Shown here: in pieces, positions 19,895 through 27,945 of the stretch | Numbering within the stretch: the first letter of the stretch is position 1 | Layout of the letters: every line of letters starts with the position of its first letter | Source: Shewanella sp. MTB7 | Lineage (GTDB): Bacteria; Pseudomonadota; Gammaproteobacteria; Enterobacterales; Shewanellaceae | Direction: 5' to 3' | DNA: 64,000 bases | NCBI RefSeq assembly: GCF_027571385.1 | Contig: NZ_CP085636.1 | Coordinates: 5,194,501 to 5,258,500 of the forward strand | Notes under the pieces: generated by a model | The model's input: the letters and a program-made list of their open reading frames with translations, nothing else | Told to the model about the DNA's origin: nothing | Databases searched by the model: none | Translations under genes and position numbers: made by a program

Positions 19895-20232
19895 GTTTCC
19901 CCTGCTTTGTCGTTAAAAATGGTGGTCACCGTATGTGCGATGAGTCTGAGCTTTTGATAATCTTGCTTGTCATACTCTGTGCCGCTCAGCTCACTGTCCG
20001 CTTTCACCGCTAAGACATCTAAACCCTCGCAAACCGCAATGCCAGGGCCATAGCTGTAACGCATCAAGTCTTGCACTTGCAGCCACCAGGTGATGGCTGT
20101 TTGATGTTCATCCCAAAACTCAATGTGTTGCTCTATCGTGGTTGTGGCTTTTATGCCCAACAGAGACATTTCCTCATCAATTTGACGTTGCTCGGCTTGC
20201 GATACTGGAGTACGAACATAGAGTTCCCGCAC
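19882..20232 (-). CDS. Tail assembly chaperone, T-like part (DUF1799-like), made by -1 frameshift
   Basis: This 116-residue frame resembles DUF1799 proteins. Its only local start is a GTG without a good ribosome site. The upstream frame contains A AAA AAC (20250 down to 20244) in the correct phase, and a -1 slip there reads KLVDGVRELYV straight into this frame. The expected product is a fusion of about 229 residues with the 20238-20570 gene, like lambda gpG-T. It overlaps the tape-measure start. Confidence 0.75.
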   Translation of the reverse strand: MRELYVRTPVSQAEQRQIDEEMSLLGIKATTTIEQHIEFWDEHQTAITWWLQVQDLMRYSYGPGIAVCEGLDVLAVKADSELSGTEYDKQDYQKLRLIAHTVTTIFNDKAGETWVI

Positions 20233-20237
20233 CCCAT

Positions 20238-20570
20238 CTACGAGTTTTTTCTTGCGGCCTCACCTGAATTAGCCGCCCGATAGGCATGCAATAACGCATC
20301 GGTAAAGGGGGCATGTTGATAGAGGGCGGCACGGTTCTTTTTCGTGTCTGCTAACGGTTTTTTATCGCCTCCGGCAATGCCATCAAACCCTGCCAAAATG
20401 GCATCGAATAGCCGATGATTGCTCTCGCTGAGATGGGCCATATAGTCATCGACAGGCAGCAGGTTAAAATCGAGACTTATCTCTATCTCCTCCACCTTGC
20501 CGTTATCCATCGACAACTTGATGATGGCTGGCCAGTGTTTAACAAGGCGCGTTGGGGTAAATGTGAACAT
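20238..20570 (-). CDS. Tail assembly chaperone, G-like
   Basis: This 110-residue protein is encoded between the tail tube and the tape measure, the fixed position of siphophage tail chaperones. It ends RKNS, the last codons lying on a -1 slippery heptamer followed four bases later by the stop codon. The free form and the frameshifted fusion should coat the tape measure before tube assembly. Confidence 0.75.
   Translation of the reverse strand: MFTFTPTRLVKHWPAIIKLSMDNGKVEEIEISLDFNLLPVDDYMAHLSESNHRLFDAILAGFDGIAGGDKKPLADTKKNRAALYQHAPFTDALLHAYRAANSGEAARKNS
20244..20250 (-). promoter_or_regulatory. Programmed -1 frameshift site (A AAA AAC)
   Basis: In the minus-strand frame the codons AAA AAC are preceded by A, forming the X XXY YYZ heptamer. 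The zero frame stops at 20238-20240. The -1 frame continues without interruption into the DUF1799-like domain. Confidence 0.75.
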
Positions 20571-20623
20571 GTCATTCCTTATTTTTAGCGATAACTTTTA
20601 AGTGGCACTCAGTGAGCGGTGAG

Positions 20624-21529
20624 CTACTTATTGATAAGCACATCAACATTGCTCAATGGACGAATAGGAAGCTCATAGGTCAGCGTGCCATCTTGGTCGC
20701 CATACTCAGCGCGGCCCAACTGCAACTGCGCGGTTTTCCAGATAACTAGGTTATTGGCAACGCCATGTGACAGCTCAAACGTCAGCACCTGGGTATTGGA
20801 GGAAAAGGGGTCAAAAGAGGCCAACGAAGCTGCTTCAAATACCAGTTTCCCGCTTGGGGCATAGTCGGTAATTAACACCTCTTCATGGCCCACATACTCT
20901 TGATGAATGACTTCGTTGCCTTGGTCGTACTCGAAACTAATCAGCTTGATAGCACTGCCACCTAAGCTGCACGCAGAATTAGCGGCGCCCACCTTCATCG
21001 GGGTTTGCCAGGCACTGAAATCGGTAATAGGAAGTACTGCCGCGCTCACAGGCACAAACAAACCGGTAAAGGTGAACATCAGCTTAGGAAACTCTTTGGC
21101 TTTGGCCTCTAATTTAAAGCTCCCTCGTGCCCCGACTAATGCGTGCAGGGTGCCATCCATATAGAAATAGAAGGTGGCAGAGTCTGTCCCATTCTCATCA
21201 ATGCTTTGCTCAACGCTGTCTGCTTTGACGGTGGTTTTTCTCAAACACGCCCCTAACAGTTTGTCATAGGCCGCAGGCGTCACGGCTGCACCAGAGCCAG
21301 CCCAATCGACACCAAACTCTAGTGACACATAAGTTTCAGTCTCAATCTCAGCACTATTACCTAGGTTGCCATCGTCGTATTTTAGCGCCGTATTTTCACC
21401 GGCTAACGGCGTGATTTTAACCTCGCGCCCCAATACCGCCACACTGGGCTCAGCGGCGGCAATAGCATCAACGCCATACGTTGCCTCTTTGGCAAAGACC
21501 AGGGCTTTTTTAGCAAATTTACGAGCCAT
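20624..21529 (-). CDS. Major tail tube protein
   Basis: This 301-residue beta-rich protein starts MARKFAKKALVFAKEATYG, the pattern of tail-tube subunits of B3/D3112-like phages. It lies directly upstream of the chaperone pair and downstream of the tail terminator. It has no membrane or signal sequence. Confidence 0.75.
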   Translation of the reverse strand: MARKFAKKALVFAKEATYGVDAIAAAEPSVAVLGREVKITPLAGENTALKYDDGNLGNSAEIETETYVSLEFGVDWAGSGAAVTPAAYDKLLGACLRKTTVKADSVEQSIDENGTDSATFYFYMDGTLHALVGARGSFKLEAKAKEFPKLMFTFTGLFVPVSAAVLPITDFSAWQTPMKVGAANSACSLGGSAIKLISFEYDQGNEVIHQEYVGHEEVLITDYAPSGKLVFEAASLASFDPFSSNTQVLTFELSHGVANNLVIWKTAQLQLGRAEYGDQDGTLTYELPIRPLSNVDVLINK

Positions 21530-21543
21530 GTTATTCTCCTGCG

Positions 21544-21960
21544 TTAATTCACATCTTCTGTATATTCGGTTATGAATCGGTCAAGCCAGGCCACATAATG
21601 ACTGCCTATTTTGAGTAAACTGCCACCGGCTAATGCCAAAGGCTCTGCCTCATGATGAGGTTGCCAACCAAACAAGCGTTGACGCACTCGCTCCCGAATA
21701 GGCGTTAAACTGGGGTTCTTATCATTAATACTGGCCATCACGACAACCACCCCGAGTTCCAATTGCACTGTCTGCAGATAAGGGCCTGAGCCACGCACAT
21801 CTGGTGTGGCCCGCTCGGACATCTCAATGACATACAGTTTGGGCAAACGCCTCGGCGTTTTATCATCCAACTCAGAAAGCTTAAGCAGCCCTTCGACCTC
21901 CAACCAAAGCTCTCCTTGTGGGGCGAGTTGGGTGATAAGCGGGGTGACTAAATCCAGCAT
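21544..21960 (-). CDS. Tail terminator / gp37-like protein
   Basis: This 138-residue protein sits between the gp36-like head-completion gene and the tail tube, the usual place of the terminator (lambda U/Mu gp37 analogue). It contains VQLELGVVVVM and a YTEDV terminus. The start overlaps the previous stop. The family call rests mainly on gene order. Confidence 0.6.
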   Translation of the reverse strand: MLDLVTPLITQLAPQGELWLEVEGLLKLSELDDKTPRRLPKLYVIEMSERATPDVRGSGPYLQTVQLELGVVVVMASINDKNPSLTPIRERVRQRLFGWQPHHEAEPLALAGGSLLKIGSHYVAWLDRFITEYTEDVN

Positions 21961-22409
21961 CAGATAAAGCCTGTAGATTGACGGCGATTAAACACCGCAC
22001 CATCACTCTCAATGGCGGGCAAATCATTACTGACTGGGCTATCACCTTCGGTTGTAATACCTAAGGTTATTCTTCCTGCCGCCACCATTTCCAAAAAGCG
22101 CACCGCGTCATCAAAGCGCTTACTCACTTGCTCACTTGCGCCGTTGTCATACAAACCATAACGGGCGATATCACAGCTGAGACGTTCAAGCATTTCAGGC
22201 GCGGTCACTAATGGCAGGGTGTAGCGTCCGGCTAGGTAACCATTAATAAGTGCCGTGGCATCGTTAAGGGCCACATCGAGCACGCTGCCAACAATCCCCT
22301 CCGCACTGCCATCACGGTCGGTGAGCGAGACAAGTTCATCCTCACCAAATCGAGCAATCATCTGCGCACTGGTGGCGTAGACCATGCAGGCAGGCACTGA
22401 GCCAGGCAT
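21960..22409 (-). CDS. Head-tail connector, Mu gp36-like (DUF1320)
   Basis: This 149-residue protein has the DUF1320 pattern: YATSAQMIARFGEDEL at the start, ALINGYLAGRYTLPL in the middle, and a C-terminal FNRRQSTGF. The family forms part of the head-tail joining complex in Mu-like phages. It overlaps both neighbours by one base. Confidence 0.85.
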   Translation of the reverse strand: MPGSVPACMVYATSAQMIARFGEDELVSLTDRDGSAEGIVGSVLDVALNDATALINGYLAGRYTLPLVTAPEMLERLSCDIARYGLYDNGASEQVSKRFDDAVRFLEMVAAGRITLGITTEGDSPVSNDLPAIESDGAVFNRRQSTGFI

Positions 22410-22858
22410 TATTCTGTATCCTGACTGGCGGCTTGTGTTGATGAGCCATTGCTTTGAAGATGCTCAGCCCACAAACGGTCACGCTCACTGGCAGAGATAG
22501 GCTGACTCATCAACCTGCTCAGCACATCACATTGCGGTTTACCATCACCGGTGAAGTGGTCTTTATTGTCATGTTCTAGCGTTAAGACTGCCTCGGCAAA
22601 GCTCAGTACCATAAGCCCTTGCTCATTCGCCTTAACGTCTGAGCCCTTTGCTTGTAATGCGTCAGCCTCCACAAACTGGAGCTTAAGCCTTGGGTCGTCA
22701 TGAAGCAGTGCCAGCTGTGACTCACTAAAGTCATCGACATTGAATGTGTTCTCACCTTTGCAAAAACTGACACCCGCGCGCCGATAACCGTGGTGCGCAA
22801 AACAGGTGATAACAGCAAGGCGTTGTTTATCTGCACCCGTAGACATTGATTTGGTCAT
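22409..22858 (-). CDS. Mu gp35-like (HI1506-type) protein
   Basis: This 149-residue protein has the conserved segment GYRRAGVSFCKGENTF followed by SESQLALLHDDPRLKL, as in Mu gp35/HI1506 proteins. The small beta domain probably belongs to the head-tail connector. It lies between the capsid and gp36-like genes. Confidence 0.75.
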   Translation of the reverse strand: MTKSMSTGADKQRLAVITCFAHHGYRRAGVSFCKGENTFNVDDFSESQLALLHDDPRLKLQFVEADALQAKGSDVKANEQGLMVLSFAEAVLTLEHDNKDHFTGDGKPQCDVLSRLMSQPISASERDRLWAEHLQSNGSSTQAASQDTE

Positions 22859-22888
22859 TTAATGGTTCCTCCGATAGAAAAGTTCGAA

Positions 22889-23809
22889 TTACATGAGCAT
22901 AGGGCTACTAGCCGGAGCATCCAGCCAAGGCACCACGAGGATTTCAACCGCGTTATACAGTGGGTTTGTTCCGCCACCAGGCAGCTCACGCGTCTGGAAT
23001 ATCTCCTCCGCTGCAGATTCATGGTGTGGGCCAACGACCAGCAACTTAGGCATCACATTCAGTGGACGCCCTTCATCGGATTTAAGGCTCTTCATGGACG
23101 TTCGTGCGGCTTTAAAGTTGGCAGGGTTTAAGGTGGCTTTAGAGCCAAACGCTAACTGCCATAAACCAAAGCCAGCATTCACGCGGGCATCGATGCCATA
23201 ACGATATTCATCACGCATAAATACGCTTTCATCGTCGTCTTTGGTCATCGCCTTAATGTCGTAATTTCTACGACGCTGGAACATCAGCGGTTTGATAGGG
23301 CGATTCACATCCAGCAGGAACCAAGGGGCACCGCTACCGGCTTGCATATTACTGACGGACGCAATGCCGTTATCTTCATTGCCCACAGGATGGTCGCTAT
23401 CAAAGAAGTTCTGCTTGTCATAACACAAGTTGTTAAAACCAGCCCCAAGCAAGGTATACACCAGCTCATCGGGGTGAGTGGCAACGGCGTAGCCCATCTC
23501 TTCAAATAGCGGCGTAAACACACCGTAAGTATCGTCATCGATGTCATCACGAGGGATGGCCACACTGGATTCAAACTTTTTGTTTTTAACGCTGTAGTCA
23601 TGTAAGGCCAAGCTTTTGAGCTGGCGGTCGCCTAACCATTCGCGCATACGAGGGAACTGGCCAAGCCAGGCATAGGTGGTGGTACTGGTGGTTGATGGTA
23701 CAAGTGTCGCCACCTTACTCCACAACGGCGTGGTGTCTTTTAAACCCTTATTAAAGGATGTTTTAATCGCGGTAAATAGCGCCGCCAAATTGGTTTTATT
23801 GATGATCAT
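22889..23809 (-). CDS. Major capsid protein (Mu gpT-like)
   Basis: This 306-residue protein starts MIINKTNLAALFTAIKTSFN, typical of Mu gpT-like major head subunits. It continues with LGQFPRMREWLGDRQ and a C-terminal NPLYNAVEILVVPWLD. HK97-like fold is expected. It follows the protease/scaffold and decoration genes in the canonical Mu head order. Confidence 0.92.
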   Translation of the reverse strand: MIINKTNLAALFTAIKTSFNKGLKDTTPLWSKVATLVPSTTSTTTYAWLGQFPRMREWLGDRQLKSLALHDYSVKNKKFESSVAIPRDDIDDDTYGVFTPLFEEMGYAVATHPDELVYTLLGAGFNNLCYDKQNFFDSDHPVGNEDNGIASVSNMQAGSGAPWFLLDVNRPIKPLMFQRRRNYDIKAMTKDDDESVFMRDEYRYGIDARVNAGFGLWQLAFGSKATLNPANFKAARTSMKSLKSDEGRPLNVMPKLLVVGPHHESAAEEIFQTRELPGGGTNPLYNAVEILVVPWLDAPASSPMLM

Positions 23810-23851
23810 GTTTTTCGCTCCTAACGGATAAATGGGCTAATGGCTGACGGG

Positions 23852-24247
23852 CTAAACGATATCGACCCAGACGCCTATGACATCCACATCGATAATCGTA
23901 CCGAGCATCGAACGTGTGCCACCTCCATCACTTTTTGCGACGGTCTCGTCATCGACCACGAACGCATTGTTGCCAATATCGGCACGGGTGATGGAAGAGT
24001 CATTGATAAAACGGTGACAACCATTGGTGCTAGGGATGGACTCATCACCTGCTATACCGCTGCGATTGTCCACGTGTTCTCGTGCGACACCACGGGGCGT
24101 TAACCCTGTGGCCGTTTTCCCTGCTACGGCATTGCCAGCAACGTCGAGCATGACAATGGCACCAGCATAAATGAGAACTGCTGCGGCCATGGGGTCATGA
24201 TGGTCACGATTGGCGCGAGTTGGGGTGGCTCTGTCTTGAGTTAGCAT
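23852..24247 (-). CDS. Capsid decoration/cement protein (DUF2190-like)
   Basis: This 131-residue protein contains GLTPRGVAREHVDN, ADIGNNAFVVDDETVAKS and GTRSMLGTIIDVD, the pattern of small capsid-cement proteins (DUF2190 and Mu-like equivalents). Its position between protease/scaffold and major capsid supports this. Its start overlaps the stop of the protease gene. Confidence 0.7.
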   Translation of the reverse strand: MLTQDRATPTRANRDHHDPMAAAVLIYAGAIVMLDVAGNAVAGKTATGLTPRGVAREHVDNRSGIAGDESIPSTNGCHRFINDSSITRADIGNNAFVVDDETVAKSDGGGTRSMLGTIIDVDVIGVWVDIV

Positions 24248-24834
24248 TAGGCTTCTTCCTCCTTCATTGAGGCCTTAAACTCTTCGGTTGAAAGGCCCAT
24301 GTTTTTACAGACGGCTAATTGCTCAGCACTAAGCTGTGCATTGTTTTCACCTGGCTGTTGTTTACCCTGGGTTTGCGTGGTGGTCAGTGCTGCAATGGCG
24401 GGACGGTCTTCGAGCATGGCTTTAAGTGCTGCAACACCTTGCTGTTTGCCAAAGTCAGTCAGGTAGTCAATTTCAGCCTTAAGCACCTTGTCAGCGTTGT
24501 CTTTTAATAACTGCTCAACAGAATCTTTATCACTGCCAGCTTTTAGCGCAGCCATCGCGGTAACAGTTGCGTCATAAGTGGCTTTGGGTACGTACTTGCT
24601 CAAGTCCACTTCGCCGCCTTTGCTATCAGCACCACTAGCTTTAAGCGCTGCAACAGACTCGTTAGCTGTATTTAGCTCCGCCTCCAAGGTGCCTGTTTTA
24701 TCGGCTTTTACCTTTAGGGCAGCAATAGTAGTGGTTGCTGTGTCGGTGACTGCTTTCAGGGCCGCTGCGTCACTTAAATCGCCAGGCTTCTCGATACCCA
24801 GCAAGCCAAGTAATAGTGTTAATGCCTCATTCAT
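24247..24834 (-). CDS. Internal-start scaffold protein (Mu gpZ-like)
   Basis: An in-frame ATG at 24834 (MNEALTLLLGLLG) is preceded by AAGGAAAC with seven-base spacing, inside the protease gene. The 195-residue product equals the helical scaffold part only. Mu makes its scaffold Z from an internal start of gene I in the same way. Expression here is inferred. Confidence 0.55.
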   Translation of the reverse strand: MNEALTLLLGLLGIEKPGDLSDAAALKAVTDTATTTIAALKVKADKTGTLEAELNTANESVAALKASGADSKGGEVDLSKYVPKATYDATVTAMAALKAGSDKDSVEQLLKDNADKVLKAEIDYLTDFGKQQGVAALKAMLEDRPAIAALTTTQTQGKQQPGENNAQLSAEQLAVCKNMGLSTEEFKASMKEEEA

Positions 24835-25512
24835 GGGTTTGTTTCCTTGTGTTGATTGAGAGGGAGTATTTGAATTAGCAGAATTGGAGTGAGCACTGGC
24901 GTTAAGCGCACCTTGCTTGAGTGCCGCAATCGCCTTCATGCCATCAAGGGCGGGGTCATTGGTTAGCGCAACGTGCAGTAACGCCAATGGGCGACCAGAT
25001 TGGGCGTCATAGCTAAAAACAGCGGAGGTGTAGCGATACTCTTTATTGGCAATATATTTGGCAGCCGCAGAAGTCCAGTCGACATTGAGCGCAAATAAGC
25101 CTTCACCAGGGATATATTCCAAGTCACGAAACCACCCTGCAGCAGGTGCAGGTTTACCATTAGCATCGCTGTTGAGAGTTTGGTGTTCGTAGTCAAAATG
25201 AAAGTCGTTGCTGCGTTCAGTAACGTTGGTTTGAATGTTGGTATAGGCCAGCGCATCCATCAGCCACTTACCGCCAGGCACTTCGAAGGGCCGCCCATCT
25301 TTGGCCGCAAACTCACCATCAGGCAGCAGCTGCACGCGAGAGCTGTTATTATTGTTGTTAATGCCGAGCTGAGCTGTCTCACCATCAAAAGCGAAGGTGA
25401 GTACAGCCACTGCATTTTCATCTGAGCCGCGATGACCGTTACTCAGTGCCGCAATGGTGACGGGCTTAGGATGAGGCTCTTTAACGTGAGAGCTGAGAAG
25501 ATTTGATGTCAT
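24247..25512 (-). CDS. Head maturation protease/scaffold (Mu gpI-like)
   Basis: This 421-residue protein has an N-terminal prophage-I protease domain (residues of about 1-185, with GEFAAKDGRPFEVPGGKWLM and YTSAVFSYD). A Ser/Asn linker follows, then an Ala/Lys-rich helical scaffold region. A second start inside the gene (24834) would yield the scaffold alone, as Mu I and Z do. Upstream lies one of the two shared late-promoter boxes, with a hairpin whose right arm is the ribosome site. Confidence 0.88.
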   Translation of the reverse strand: MTSNLLSSHVKEPHPKPVTIAALSNGHRGSDENAVAVLTFAFDGETAQLGINNNNNSSRVQLLPDGEFAAKDGRPFEVPGGKWLMDALAYTNIQTNVTERSNDFHFDYEHQTLNSDANGKPAPAAGWFRDLEYIPGEGLFALNVDWTSAAAKYIANKEYRYTSAVFSYDAQSGRPLALLHVALTNDPALDGMKAIAALKQGALNASAHSNSANSNTPSQSTQGNKPMNEALTLLLGLLGIEKPGDLSDAAALKAVTDTATTTIAALKVKADKTGTLEAELNTANESVAALKASGADSKGGEVDLSKYVPKATYDATVTAMAALKAGSDKDSVEQLLKDNADKVLKAEIDYLTDFGKQQGVAALKAMLEDRPAIAALTTTQTQGKQQPGENNAQLSAEQLAVCKNMGLSTEEFKASMKEEEA

Positions 25513-25514
25513 AA

Positions 25515-25536
25515 CTCCACAATGACCTATGTGGAG
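25515..25536 (-). promoter_or_regulatory. Hairpin covering the protease-gene ribosome site
   Basis: On the minus strand CTCCACA pairs with TGTGGAG across an 8-nt loop. The right arm GTGGAG is the Shine-Dalgarno site two bases before the ATG at 25512, so translation may be controlled by this fold. Confidence 0.4.
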
Positions 25537-25539
25537 GAG

Positions 25540-25565
25540 AAGCTGTATTAACCTGAGTTAGTAAA
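25540..25565 (-). promoter_or_regulatory. Putative late promoter/activator box, copy 2
   Basis: These 26 bp are identical to 34119-34144, and both lie 28 bp upstream of a late-gene start on the minus strand. The core is an imperfect dyad TAAC-CTGA-GTTA. Mor encoded at 46248 is the obvious candidate activator. Confidence 0.55.
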
Positions 25566-25880
25566 GTTATTAAGGTTTAAATTCAAGCTAGCTATCTAGA
25601 TAGTCTCCAAGAGTAGACTGTCTCGGTTTTTGATAAAAACGGGTTAACTTGTCGGATAACAAATTTTAAATGTCTTCTTTGATTGGGTTTATTAGGCTGG
25701 TTTTGTATTTGATTATTTGTTGACCCCTATCTGGTCGCATTGATAAGACTTATCGCCCTCCGCTCTACTCAGTAACCCCATTTATAAACCTTTTATAAAC
25801 GCCGTAAGGAATTCTTAACAACTTTCACGTCTCTTTGTCTCATTTCATTTATAACATCGCTTAAAATGCGTTTGAGGGAG

Positions 25881-26345
25881 TTAATGAGTTCTTTTCAGAT
25901 GATGCTCTATTAAATTGATAATCTCTTTACGCTCGAAGGGAGCAATGCCTAGAAACTCTCTAGCGACGATCTCTTGATTAGGCATCATGCTCTGTGGGCT
26001 TGTAGTACCACCAAACTGATGCATGGCGGCGTATTCTTCATTGCTCCCCAACTCAAGTTGATTGCGGCCTAATTGGTAATGAAGGCTATCTGCTAAGGTT
26101 CCCGATTCCGTTAATATGCGATCGGTGCGCTGCTTACGCTCTAAAGTCGTGCTACTGAGTTCGGCCCAGGGCGAGCCATCAGGGGCTTGCTGATCGATAA
26201 AGCGTTGTTGAGTGGACTCAAGCAAGTATTCACCTATCTCACCAAGTACCGGTGTCAGATCACCGCTTTGCTTGAGTAGGTTGTTAAGTGCTTTGGTGAT
26301 CGCTGTTCGCCCCTTAGCTTCAACCTTGATATGAGTACCAGCCAT
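25881..26345 (-). CDS. Virion morphogenesis protein (Mu gpG-like)
   Basis: This 154-residue protein has the G-family pattern: N-terminal helical region, then QQRFIDQQAPDGSPWAELSS, TLADSLHYQ, YAAMHQFGG and a C-terminal PAREFLG-type motif (here REFLGIAPFE). This family takes part in head-tail joining. The start overlaps the stop of the small upstream gene as TAATG. Confidence 0.88.
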   Translation of the reverse strand: MAGTHIKVEAKGRTAITKALNNLLKQSGDLTPVLGEIGEYLLESTQQRFIDQQAPDGSPWAELSSTTLERKQRTDRILTESGTLADSLHYQLGRNQLELGSNEEYAAMHQFGGTTSPQSMMPNQEIVAREFLGIAPFERKEIINLIEHHLKRTH

Positions 26346-26518
26346 TAGCTATTAGCCTGCTCATCAGGATGAAAAGCTGATTCGAGTCGCATAGCAATGA
26401 AAGTGCGTTCAGGCTCTACAGCCCTAGTAGCAATAGCATCACATTGGGCTTCTATATCATTTGGCCAAGGCTTATGGGCCAAGAGTGTATCTATCTGTTG
26501 TAAGTACTTTAGCTCCAT
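26345..26518 (-). CDS. Small phage protein, unknown
   Basis: This 57-residue frame is joined to both neighbours by stop-start overlaps (TGATG at 26518 and TAATG at 26345), which strongly supports translation. It starts MELKYLQQIDTLL and ends HPDEQANS, and has no recognised domain. It lies between the F and G morphogenesis genes. Confidence 0.7.
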   Translation of the reverse strand: MELKYLQQIDTLLAHKPWPNDIEAQCDAIATRAVEPERTFIAMRLESAFHPDEQANS

Positions 26519-27945
26519 CATAACCTCCCTAATTCAAGCATTTTCTCATCAAACCAGTTTACTACATCTGGCCATACTAGCTTCAGTTCATCTCTTCCCA
26601 GCATATAAGCTGTAAAGTGCTCTGCAAACCATTCTCTTTCTTTTATCGGATCACCATAATGTGTTAGATAGTCTTTGCTCGCTGGACTCGGTACGCCTAA
26701 TTTATAATGAACTTGATGGCCCATTTCATGTACCCAAGTAATAAATCGACTTGTGTCATCATGAATGCTGCCGCCTGCTTCAGAAAATGCCCACCATAAA
26801 GATTTGTTATTAATGTCGTAAGGCCCCGACATATTATCACCTTGCTTAATGATGTCACGTATACCGTCGAGCATCTTAACCACATTGATATTATTGAAAC
26901 GATGTAGGCTCGACACTTTAACAACAACATGATCAAAGCTCTGGCTGGTAAAGCCCTCAGGTTTCCGTTTAGAGGTAAATCTGGCTCTTGCCGCTAACGG
27001 ACTAACACCTAAATAGTGACCCACCTCAGCCGCTATAGTGCGGCTTCTTACACCACCAGCCATTTCACTTGATTTGATAAATACCGTTTTACGATTGGTT
27101 TTCTTAATAAAACGAGCAAGTTGCTGAAACTGTGGTGCTGCCGGTGTATCCATCAACTGGGTGAATATGTGGTTTAGTCCATCAATATCGACACCTTTAA
27201 CCGTGCTAAAAGCTGTCGGTATAAGACGTTCTGGTGCTTGGTAAACCGGAGCCTTTTGTGTAGCGAGTTGTTGTTGCTTAATCTGATTAGTCGAGCGCTT
27301 AGGGATATAATCAAAGCCAGGGTCAATACCTTTTGGGATTTGATGTACTTCACCCGTGGTTTTATCTTCCCAACCACGCATACCATCATTAGGGCGAGAC
27401 GTAACAGATAACCCTCTTCGCTCAAACTCTGATTGACCTATTCCATAGATACGACACTTACAGCCCCAACCATTCGAAGCAAAATGAGTTTGCCACCATG
27501 GATCACTTTTTGGCAGAAGAGTGTCATGCCACTTAAGATGCAGCTCACGAGGGTAGCGGCTATCACCATGAGCATAGCGCCAATACTCGAACTGCTGCAG
27601 CTGTTCATATCGTCCGGCATTATAGCTTTGACGCATATTGGTATCGAAGATAACCTTCGCACGCCAGCTAGCCTTGCCAGTGTGTGCCCAGCCATGCTTG
27701 GCGACGATAGTATTAAACTCTTTTTTAAACCAAGTAAGCGACTTGCCATCAGCTATGGCAGCATCAACCGCACGCCTAAAGTCATTAAGCAGATCATCCT
27801 TCATCGCCCCTGCAACGCTAAAGCCCGAGTTATGACCATGACGCCACAGGTCACTCCAAGACTCTGTAGGCACGTTAAGCTTATTGCGAAAGAAGCTTAT
27901 CTGTTCATTAAAGGGCAAAGAGCCATAGCGGGCATTTGAAGGCAT
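26518..27945 (-). CDS. Minor head protein F (Mu gp30-like) with zincin-like C-terminal domain
   Basis: This 475-residue protein has an N-terminal two-thirds matching the Mu F/gp30 minor head family (FDTNMRQSYNAGRYEQL, LKWHDTLLPKSDPWW and a Cys motif GWGCKCR). The C-terminal part carries HEMGHQVH near residue 406 and EWFAEHFTAYMLG near 438, a gluzincin-type HExxH plus downstream Glu arrangement. Related phages carry other toxin- or enzyme-like domains in this place. The domain may be co-packaged and injected, but that is inference. Confidence 0.8.
   Translation of the reverse strand: MPSNARYGSLPFNEQISFFRNKLNVPTESWSDLWRHGHNSGFSVAGAMKDDLLNDFRRAVDAAIADGKSLTWFKKEFNTIVAKHGWAHTGKASWRAKVIFDTNMRQSYNAGRYEQLQQFEYWRYAHGDSRYPRELHLKWHDTLLPKSDPWWQTHFASNGWGCKCRIYGIGQSEFERRGLSVTSRPNDGMRGWEDKTTGEVHQIPKGIDPGFDYIPKRSTNQIKQQQLATQKAPVYQAPERLIPTAFSTVKGVDIDGLNHIFTQLMDTPAAPQFQQLARFIKKTNRKTVFIKSSEMAGGVRSRTIAAEVGHYLGVSPLAARARFTSKRKPEGFTSQSFDHVVVKVSSLHRFNNINVVKMLDGIRDIIKQGDNMSGPYDINNKSLWWAFSEAGGSIHDDTSRFITWVHEMGHQVHYKLGVPSPASKDYLTHYGDPIKEREWFAEHFTAYMLGRDELKLVWPDVVNWFDEKMLELGRL

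Larger units (their letters stand above)
25513..25880. other. Late-gene leader region, 368 bp without a gene
   Basis: It contains the protease-gene hairpin (25515-25536) and the 26-bp late box (25540-25565). The remainder, up to the end of the G gene, shows no convincing reading frame; it is AT-rich and probably holds the end of the upstream transcript. Confidence 0.5.
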
